Shown here: piece by piece, positions 59,101 to 64,000 of the stretch
Numbering within the stretch: the first letter of the stretch is position 1
How the letters are laid out: each line of letters starts with the position of its first letter
Translations under genes and position numbers: made by a program
NCBI GenBank assembly: GCA_023205875.1
Contig: CP060763.1
Coordinates: forward strand, 682,001 to 746,000
Source of the DNA: Chloropicon primus
Taxonomy: Eukaryota; Chlorophyta; Chloropicophyceae; Chloropicales; Chloropicaceae
DNA: 64,000 nt
Direction: 5' to 3'
The notes under the pieces: generated by a model
Database searches by the model: none
Told to the model about the DNA's origin: nothing
Seen by the model: the letters and a program-made list of their open reading frames with translations, nothing else

Positions 59101-61892
59101 TAAACGAATCTGGCATTTTCTCGTCCCTCCTCACACCGGAGGAGGTGGGGGTACTCTGCAAGCAGATGTTCTTGGTAAAGTACAAGGCAGGAGAAAAAAT
59201 CATTGTTCAGGGAACACTGTCGACCATGATATGTATCGTGGTCTCTGGAACAGTCCTGACCGGTTCAAGCAACAGCGCGGCGAGAATTGAGCACAATAAG
59301 GGCTACTTCCTCGGTGCCGACATCATTAGGCCGGAAACCCTGGTACGTTACTACTCGGGATACTCGGAGGAAGAATGCACCATAGCAGTAATGGAGTACG
59401 ACAAGTTCATGAAGCTCAACAAGGAGGTTCCCAAGTTGGCATTCAAGCTTTTGGCCAGGATGGCGCAGGAGATCGTGTGGATCGAGAACAACATCCTGCG
59501 GCAGAAGATTCACGAAGAGGAAGAGAATGAATCTGACATGGAAGGCGCCAATCGCTTCAAGGACTGGACGCAGACGGACGCCAATGCAGTCAATGAAACC
59601 CTCCTGAACGTCATCGCAGAAGACCCTGATCGGTACGAGTACAAGGATCCGATCGAAAATTTGCTGAAAGACTGCCAGAAGAACAGTCGCCACTTCCACG
59701 GGTTTGAGGAGGCAGAGATCCAGTACCTGGCGAAGAAGCTGAAGGTCGTCGTCCTGCAGCTTGATGAATGTATTGTAAAGGGTGGGGACGACGCCTGTTT
59801 TGTGTGTTTGATATTGAGGGGCACGGCCAGAGTTCTAGACAAGGGCGAGAAAATCGGGGAGTTGGAGTCTGGTGACGTCCTAGGAGAGCTTTCGTTGTTT
59901 GACCAATTTTCAAGGGGGGCAGACGTTCTCGTGGACTCTTCCACTTGCATGGTTGCCATCTTCAATTTCCAAGACCTGAGAGAGATCCACGAGGAAAACC
60001 CCATGCTGGGCTTGAAGGTTCTACGCATCTTCACGAACGCAGCTTGCAACAAGCTCAGGAGGAGGTGCTTGAACAACCTGAAGCCAGAATCTCCCAACAT
60101 CAGCCCCTGTTCAAACGACAGGCTCTACCTTCTTCTTCACAGGTGCCACAAGAAAAACAAGGGGCTTGGGGATGAGATGGACATGTCGTCTGTCCAGTAC
60201 CTCGCGGAAAGGATGTGCCTCCTGGAATTCGAGTCAGGGGACTTGATCTTGCGTCGTGGCCAGCGAGCGTCTTACATCTTCTTTATCCTCGAAGGTGTGA
60301 CTGGGGTCCGCATTAATGGCAACATAGTGGCGCGGAGGGTAGCAGGAAATTTTATCGGGGAGACGGCGTTCTTCCAAGGTTTCAAGGAGGATGGATCCGA
60401 GCGAGATTACTCTGAACGTACAGCGGATGTCGTTGCCGAAGGGAAAGTGCTGATAGCGGCAGTGTCTTACAGGCAATTGAAAGAGCTGAATGAGAGGCAC
60501 CCACTTGTTGCTCTGCTCCTCTTCAGCAGGATAGGAGAGCTGCAGGTCCAGCTGTTGCGTGGCCAGACAACCGTCAAGAGCGAAGGGAGCGACTCCGACT
60601 CTGATTCTGACCTCGAAGAGGAAGAGGTATTAGAAAAGGAGGAGGAAGCTCCATCAGCGAAAGCGAAGACCCCGGCACCCCCGGGGAAACGAAGATCGAG
60701 CTCCAAAGCTCCAGCCCTCGGAGAGATTCGAGAGGAGGAGGAGGAGGACGAGGGCGAGGGCGTGATGTTGGAAGAAAGGGCCGAGAAGATCAAAACGTTG
60801 AGAAGCAAGATGAAAGAAAGGAAAGTTGCCGAGATGGCAATGAAGTGGCACACTATCACAAAGGAGAGCAATTCCCTCGTCACGCCCGCAAATGGAATCT
60901 CCGGTGGAGACATTGACGAGGTCGTTTCCAGGCGAATTGATGCAGTGATTGCTCGAAGGCAATCGATAAGGGACCAGGCAAGAAGGCAGAGCATGATGTC
61001 GAGGAGCTCAATCGTGTCCATACAGCCAGAGGCTCAACAGGAGAAGGAGAATGGCGTCGGGGGCAAGAAGCTTGTTTTTGCCGCGAGCGAACTTTCTGAG
61101 ATGGTCATGCGCTGCAAGTCGTTGCTGGACCTGGACATGACAGAATTCGCGGATCCTTCAAAGGAAGAAGTGCTGACGATCTTCGAGGAGGTGATGCCCA
61201 AAATGGGGATGATTGAAGAGGAAAGGAAGGACATTATTGTCACCACGTTCAAGTACGAGAGCAAAATCAGAAAGCTGGAAACGGAGAACGTGTTGCTCAA
61301 GGAGGAGATGGATGTGAAGGAGACAGACCTTTCGAATATTTACACCCAGCCCCACGTGCTGGATTTTTTTGAGAAGAGGTTGGAGAGACTCCAAAAAAGC
61401 CTTGGGGACAAGGTGAGGGACTGGCAGGAAGAGAAGGAGAGGGCGGACACGCTGTCAGAGCTGCTGAACAACACGAGGTCAGAGCTCCGAGGCAGGGAGG
61501 AGACCGTCAAAAACTTGAAAGAGGAGCTGCAACGGTTGAACGAGGCCTTTGGGAGCATGACCAAGAAGGAAGGCCCCCGAGCAGAGAGGGTTCCGAGGCA
61601 CATCGAAACGCTGCGCAGGTCAAGGTCTCAGTCCCCTAGCAAAAGGCAGTTGTTCTCTCCCAGCAAGGGAGACCTCAATGGTGGAAGGAGCGCGAACGAT
61701 TTCCACCCATCTCTGAGCCAGCGCTTGCTCCTGTCTCGCCAGAGGGCTGCGACGGCTCAGCTCACACCTGTGACCAAGAACAAGTCGTACGGCAATCTCA
61801 ATGACAGGCCGAGCACGCAGTACTCTGTTCAATATTCTGCGGACCTTCTTGACGTCAGATCGTCCCCGCACCTTTCCTTTGACAAACTTTAA
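56106..61892 (+). CDS. Large protein with eight cyclic-nucleotide-binding-like domains
   Basis: A 1928-residue intronless protein from the ATG at 56106; the frame above starts with TTG. Eight CNB-like units lie in tandem near nt 56340, 56790, 57490, 57960, 58640, 59130, 59690 and 60170. They form four pairs with a period of about 1.05-1.2 kb. The odd units keep a phosphate-binding-cassette-like stretch with Glu and Arg (GDILGEFTFFGGGFRGAD, GDVIGEFELFLGGTRSE, GDILGEMALFEGGVRSAD, GDVLGELSLFDQFSRGAD). The even units are degenerate, except that unit 8 keeps GE and an ERTADVV end. Basic coiled segments lie at 57260-57320 and 58380-58600. The C-terminal third is a coiled coil (61180-61560) followed by a Ser/Arg-rich tail. 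No kinase, channel or other effector domain is seen. Confidence 0.9.
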   Translation: MSGKPMKPFPPWVAADETMRLNGEDSDEYEHQAIQEIVLDEREELLKECQLMSPYWRGFKSSEISLLADKIDLLKLGEGEYLARNREQACFFGVYLKGHAEVTNERKQKIGQLSAGDILGEFTFFGGGFRGADIVTRSRENIVAIFPFQDFISLYMNMPKIASKIIYVLNWTGFSRIVQGANKKNPKEDIKVSKKQQPKEERKQILANAIEKSVFFERDHISLSGSAALDVILPYCLFERYTLPGHEVFKEKQKSNIVLMTVAGSMDEGGREIPVGNFLGESSLLQDNIEWSFRRQEARNKSMGHIIGLRVSDIHELISTHVQIGLTLYVNIARSWLLKYKKEGTQKSDLSDEEMYTKGYFFDIGHIVPTEGKVEKMIEAVLESQATEREKAARLEREKIRKKRQVGRRTSLMVADLSPYKKDDEKKDDEDQGEEQSVMILKDLDFNADMLHSCLCYSRYLLGFKQRQIDVLSSVMTFVKVRSGETITQAGEFASYVGFIVSGGAEGQSPEGKILRELAVGDVIGEFELFLGGTRSETILSASDNTVVAYMTFKQLLEIATRHAKLCIKLLNSLLNAAVSRSRHESYSLTDPPKSNISQKDKAKVLDYHKLEGLGKLFKPFVDEKRFQSYLERATMLRIPKRSAGMADLLLLPNSVYVSEGTVEIKIAGVDKVQGITQSFIPDFRLLKSDSIYHIQGAEAVTPCTLILFEHKLIKEMRRDYPLLSIAFQLHLSKLNLGSAGYKVESSGAVTKSMRVGEKAMTKTEKLRMESIMAKKKEQYKEELKKAQMKKRLKKKNARILKKKQTLGTAVKDAAKLKETEKQLANLRAQNELFRYLDNIQFHSKCFRQFTTEEIKTIGSVMSMVPYKTGETIIKKGDESSFVVFMLAGKASINIKNDKGKTVSKIDLMVGDILGEMALFEGGVRSADVVSASDSTVVGLLEFTGVVMCHSRHPKIGLKLISCFVQSAVTKLRSFYLKQNSKPEVYPKEHKLECTEEHINESGIFSSLLTPEEVGVLCKQMFLVKYKAGEKIIVQGTLSTMICIVVSGTVLTGSSNSAARIEHNKGYFLGADIIRPETLVRYYSGYSEEECTIAVMEYDKFMKLNKEVPKLAFKLLARMAQEIVWIENNILRQKIHEEEENESDMEGANRFKDWTQTDANAVNETLLNVIAEDPDRYEYKDPIENLLKDCQKNSRHFHGFEEAEIQYLAKKLKVVVLQLDECIVKGGDDACFVCLILRGTARVLDKGEKIGELESGDVLGELSLFDQFSRGADVLVDSSTCMVAIFNFQDLREIHEENPMLGLKVLRIFTNAACNKLRRRCLNNLKPESPNISPCSNDRLYLLLHRCHKKNKGLGDEMDMSSVQYLAERMCLLEFESGDLILRRGQRASYIFFILEGVTGVRINGNIVARRVAGNFIGETAFFQGFKEDGSERDYSERTADVVAEGKVLIAAVSYRQLKELNERHPLVALLLFSRIGELQVQLLRGQTTVKSEGSDSDSDSDLEEEEVLEKEEEAPSAKAKTPAPPGKRRSSSKAPALGEIREEEEEDEGEGVMLEERAEKIKTLRSKMKERKVAEMAMKWHTITKESNSLVTPANGISGGDIDEVVSRRIDAVIARRQSIRDQARRQSMMSRSSIVSIQPEAQQEKENGVGGKKLVFAASELSEMVMRCKSLLDLDMTEFADPSKEEVLTIFEEVMPKMGMIEEERKDIIVTTFKYESKIRKLETENVLLKEEMDVKETDLSNIYTQPHVLDFFEKRLERLQKSLGDKVRDWQEEKERADTLSELLNNTRSELRGREETVKNLKEELQRLNEAFGSMTKKEGPRAERVPRHIETLRRSRSQSPSKRQLFSPSKGDLNGGRSANDFHPSLSQRLLLSRQRAATAQLTPVTKNKSYGNLNDRPSTQYSVQYSADLLDVRSSPHLSFDKL

Positions 61893-61946
61893 TAACAGTA
61901 ATTGTATTTTACACACTACACGTACGTTACAACTTTCAAGCCTCCC
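61893..61946. other. Very short convergent spacer
   Basis: Only 54 bp separate the stops of the CNB and GnT-I genes, so the 3' UTRs very probably overlap. Confidence 0.7.
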
Positions 61947-63368
61947 CTACGCCTCGTCTTGCTCGCCTTGTCCTCCCGCTCCCTGCGCTTGGACAGCGCT
62001 CGAGTCCTTGGGATGGTCCGAGGGAGCGATGTAAATCATGTGGGAACGCTTGCTGTTTGGGTTTCTTATCATCGTGATTCCCTCGAAAGACCCTCTCGGC
62101 GGATACTGGAGCTCAAAGTAAGTTTGCAAAATTTCTTCCTCTTCTTCCTGTGTCCCATAGTACAAGACCAGGTCTTGCTCACCCGCGAGGTCATTGATAT
62201 TATCCTTGCTGTCAACGGTTCTGCTCTTGCGCACCTTTTCCCACATATCGAGTTTAAAACGATCGAGTTCCAAGTAAGAAAGGTCTTCTTCCGCAAAGGG
62301 CACGTAAACGGAGTTGCTCACTATTCTTTCTATGCCCATCTCGAAGAAATCGTCCGGATTCGAGGTCCCTCTCTCCCCAAAGTTATGGTTCCGGCTGACC
62401 TCGGGGACAATGGTCTGGCGACCCTGCCTCTGCTTGTCTTGCCTCATGTAGTCGTCCCAGAACGCTGCAGGCCAGCCCGCCTTTAGCTCGTCCCAGAGCC
62501 CCCTGGTGAGCATCCATCCGAGTCCTCCGAAGAAATCCGTGCGTCTCAAAGCACGGGGATCGCTGGCGTAGCTTCCATAACCATTGTCGTTCCAGGAGCT
62601 GACGGCGTAAAGGGAAGGGTCCTTATCCAGCAGACGTGCCGTGCCTTCGAAGAACTGAAAGAAATCCACAGAGACTTCCATGTCGTCCTCCACTATGATT
62701 GCTTTTGGGTGCTTCATGCAGTCGAAGATCTGTCCCAGCGCCCACTTGTAGTGGGCGGACAGGTAGTAGTAGCCCCTCAAGCGAGGCTTCACCCCCTCCA
62801 GCCCCCCTTCCTCCCCCCGGGGATGCACGAGGTGACCCGCGACGAGCGAAGGGAAGGACTCGATCACTTTGCTCACGTCTGCGTTGTCTCCGTCCTGAGA
62901 TACGAAGACGGGGAACTTTCTGGACACGCTCCTCGCCTTTAGGCGCTCTCGTATCGCCCCTAGAGTGGTGTTGAGATATCTTGGCCGGTTGTAGCTGAGG
63001 ACGAGAACCGCTGCCACCTGTCCCCGTCCCTCCACGAATGTCTCTTGAGAAGGCGAGCAGAACGAGGAGTTCAGAAGACCAGTGGCAACGCGGTCCACCC
63101 CCGCACTCGCGGTGCTCCCAAACGCACCCACCGCCCCGACCTCCTCTGTCTTGTGCCACGCTTCTGTCTCGACCACAAGTCCACCCTCCTTCTTCGCTCT
63201 GTCGCTGTCCGCGCCTGTCTGTTGCAATCTCAAAGTCACGTCCGTCCGAAGCGACATGGACGAGAGCAGGGCGTGCACGAGGCACAGGGTAAGGACCGAG
63301 CAAACCATCGCCTCCACACTCACCCGCCACCTTGCCCTCGTTGTCCTTTGGGCCCTCAGCACCACCAT
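61947..63368 (-). CDS. MGAT1: Alpha-1,3-mannosyl-glycoprotein 2-beta-GlcNAc transferase (GnT-I)
   Basis: GT13 enzyme of the Golgi that starts complex/hybrid N-glycans by adding GlcNAc to Man5. It is 473 residues, intronless and type II: basic tail, transmembrane anchor (about 17-38), stem to about 110. The catalytic domain has VAAVLVLSYNRPRYLNTTLG near 117, FPVFVSQDGDN, AHYKWALGQIFDC, the metal-binding EDD in IIVEDDMEVS near 226, SSWNDNGYGSY, RRTDFFGGLGWMLTR, AAFWDDYMRQ and SRNHNFGERGTS. All match the family, so it should be active. The C-terminal 25 residues are low complexity. It is the second Golgi glycosyltransferase in the window, after the GT29 gene at 9844. Confidence 0.94.
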   Translation of the reverse strand: MVVLRAQRTTRARWRVSVEAMVCSVLTLCLVHALLSSMSLRTDVTLRLQQTGADSDRAKKEGGLVVETEAWHKTEEVGAVGAFGSTASAGVDRVATGLLNSSFCSPSQETFVEGRGQVAAVLVLSYNRPRYLNTTLGAIRERLKARSVSRKFPVFVSQDGDNADVSKVIESFPSLVAGHLVHPRGEEGGLEGVKPRLRGYYYLSAHYKWALGQIFDCMKHPKAIIVEDDMEVSVDFFQFFEGTARLLDKDPSLYAVSSWNDNGYGSYASDPRALRRTDFFGGLGWMLTRGLWDELKAGWPAAFWDDYMRQDKQRQGRQTIVPEVSRNHNFGERGTSNPDDFFEMGIERIVSNSVYVPFAEEDLSYLELDRFKLDMWEKVRKSRTVDSKDNINDLAGEQDLVLYYGTQEEEEEILQTYFELQYPPRGSFEGITMIRNPNSKRSHMIYIAPSDHPKDSSAVQAQGAGGQGEQDEA

Positions 63369-63656
63369 AATCTCATCTCATCTCTCTCTAGGCAGAGCAG
63401 AGCAGAGCAGAGCAGAGCAGAACACAATGCGGCTCCCTCCAGCAAGACGAATCTATGTCCTTGGCCTTCATCGTCCCCTCGTGAACTTTCCTGTGTTCCC
63501 CCTCGCCTCCTCCTCCTCATCATCTTGTTCTTGTGTTGTCCCCCTCCTGTCCTGTCTTGTCCCGTTCTTGCCTTCCCACCGCTCCTGGTCCTGGTCCTGG
63601 CTTGAGTCCAAAGATGGCGCCTTGGCCCTGCCTCCAGGTTTCTCTCTCTCTCTCTC

Positions 63657-63689
<33 letters not shown>

Positions 63690-63923
63690 CAGGGGACTGC
63701 AAATCAGTCCCGTGCCGGCGTTCTTGCCCCCCTCGTTTCCTGTCTTGCCTTCCCACCGCTCCTGGTCCTGGTCCTGGCTTGAGTCCAAAGATGGCGCCTT
63801 GGCTTGCAGGGTTTGGCTCCTTCCCTTCCCTTTCCCTTCACTTTGGCGGAGGCGAGGGGAGGGGAGGAAGGCGACGAGAGAGGCGAGGACGAGGGAGGAG
63901 GGAGGAGGGAGGAGGGTTTCAGG
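63369..63923. other. Divergent spacer at right end
   Basis: About 555 bp between GnT-I and the last gene. It holds an AGAGC tandem run (about 63392-63421), CT and GT runs (63640-63688) and a 61-bp perfect direct repeat listed separately. Confidence 0.65.
63566..63803. repeat. 61-bp perfect direct repeat flanking CT/GT runs
   Basis: Copies at 63566-63626 and 63743-63803 (offset 177 bp) are identical by eye. Each ends in the core AAGATGGCGCCTTGGC. The stretch between them is a CT run, a GT run and unique sequence. Confidence 0.92.
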
Positions 63924-64000
63924 ATGGACGCGCAGGAGGAGGAGCGACACGCGGCGGAGAACATACTCCGTGCGTTTCGTAACTACGACAAGGAGGGACT
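63924..64000 (+). CDS. 5' end of an unidentified gene, cut by window edge
   Basis: An ATG at 63924 opens a frame MDAQEEERHAAENILRAFRN followed by YDKEG that runs off the right edge. The segment is amphipathic and helical; RAFRNYDKEG could begin an EF-hand-like or helical dimerisation region. Too short to identify. Confidence 0.45.
   Translation, partial: MDAQEEERHAAENILRAFRNYDKEG

Noticed and set aside
1-64000. Search by eye for transposons, LTR elements, viral genes, tRNA and rRNA genes
   Set aside because: No reverse transcriptase, transposase, integrase or capsid-like frame and no convincing tRNA cloverleaf was seen. A tRNAscan- and RepeatMasker-type run would be needed to exclude small or degraded copies.

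Overview
This window is nuclear DNA from a eukaryote. Genes carry short introns (about 80 to 330 bp) with GTAAG or GTGAG donors, the families are eukaryotic, and there are no operons. It is GC-rich and gene-dense, and both strands are used about equally. The organism very probably has a plastid: I see a Tic20 import channel subunit, a non-catalytic ClpR subunit, an acidic plastid-like protein, a Lon-N-domain protein, a DinF/EDS5-type MATE carrier, a triose-phosphate-translocator-family carrier, a CDPK, a plant-type bZIP and an IDM1-like PHD/acetyltransferase. The likely plastid presequences are Arg/Ser-rich and lack an obvious signal peptide, which suits a primary (green-lineage) alga better than a complex-plastid alga. 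This is inference; no marker gene settles the taxon.

Layout. 1-6 kb (all minus): 5' part of TSR1, TIC20, PHD/GNAT regulator. 6.5-16.5 kb: TPT-family carrier (+), ORMDL (-), GT29 sialyltransferase-like (+), LON-domain protein (-), malic enzyme (+), a 62-residue membrane protein (-). 16.9-25.5 kb: CDPK (-), DUF212 membrane protein (+), an orphan HARE-HTH-like exon (-), bZIP (+), DUF455 ferritin-like protein (-), secreted orphan (+). 25.6-35.5 kb: MATE (-), lone myosin TH1 domain (+), FAM32A (-), ClpR (+), unknown protein (-), acidic plastid-like protein (-), Rab GGTase alpha (+), SURP/SRI protein (-). 35.7-47 kb: GABA-B-like class C receptor (-), Cys-tRNA synthetase (-), PRL1 (-), NOG2 GTPase (+), OTU deubiquitinase with an AMSH-type N-terminus (-). 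47-64 kb: SDR (-), DCAF1 (+), REI1-like protein (-), plant-type coiled-coil protein (-), a large protein with eight cyclic-nucleotide-binding-like domains (+), GnT-I (-), and the start of one more gene (+).

Functional themes are housekeeping: ribosome biogenesis (TSR1, NOG2, REI1), ubiquitin (DCAF1, OTU), glycan processing (GnT-I, GT29), organelle proteostasis and signalling (CDPK, class C receptor, CNB protein). I found no mobile element, viral relic, CRISPR array, rRNA or recognisable tRNA. Intergenic spacers are rich in microsatellites and short direct repeats.

The most unusual observations are: a 100-bp piece of TSR1 duplicated in frame into the presequence of neighbouring TIC20; an OTU deubiquitinase carrying the N-terminal domain normally found on the JAMM protease AMSH; an REI1 homologue that has lost the zinc-binding cysteines of both fingers; an eight-CNB-domain protein built of four alternating pairs; and a free-standing myosin-I TH1 domain.
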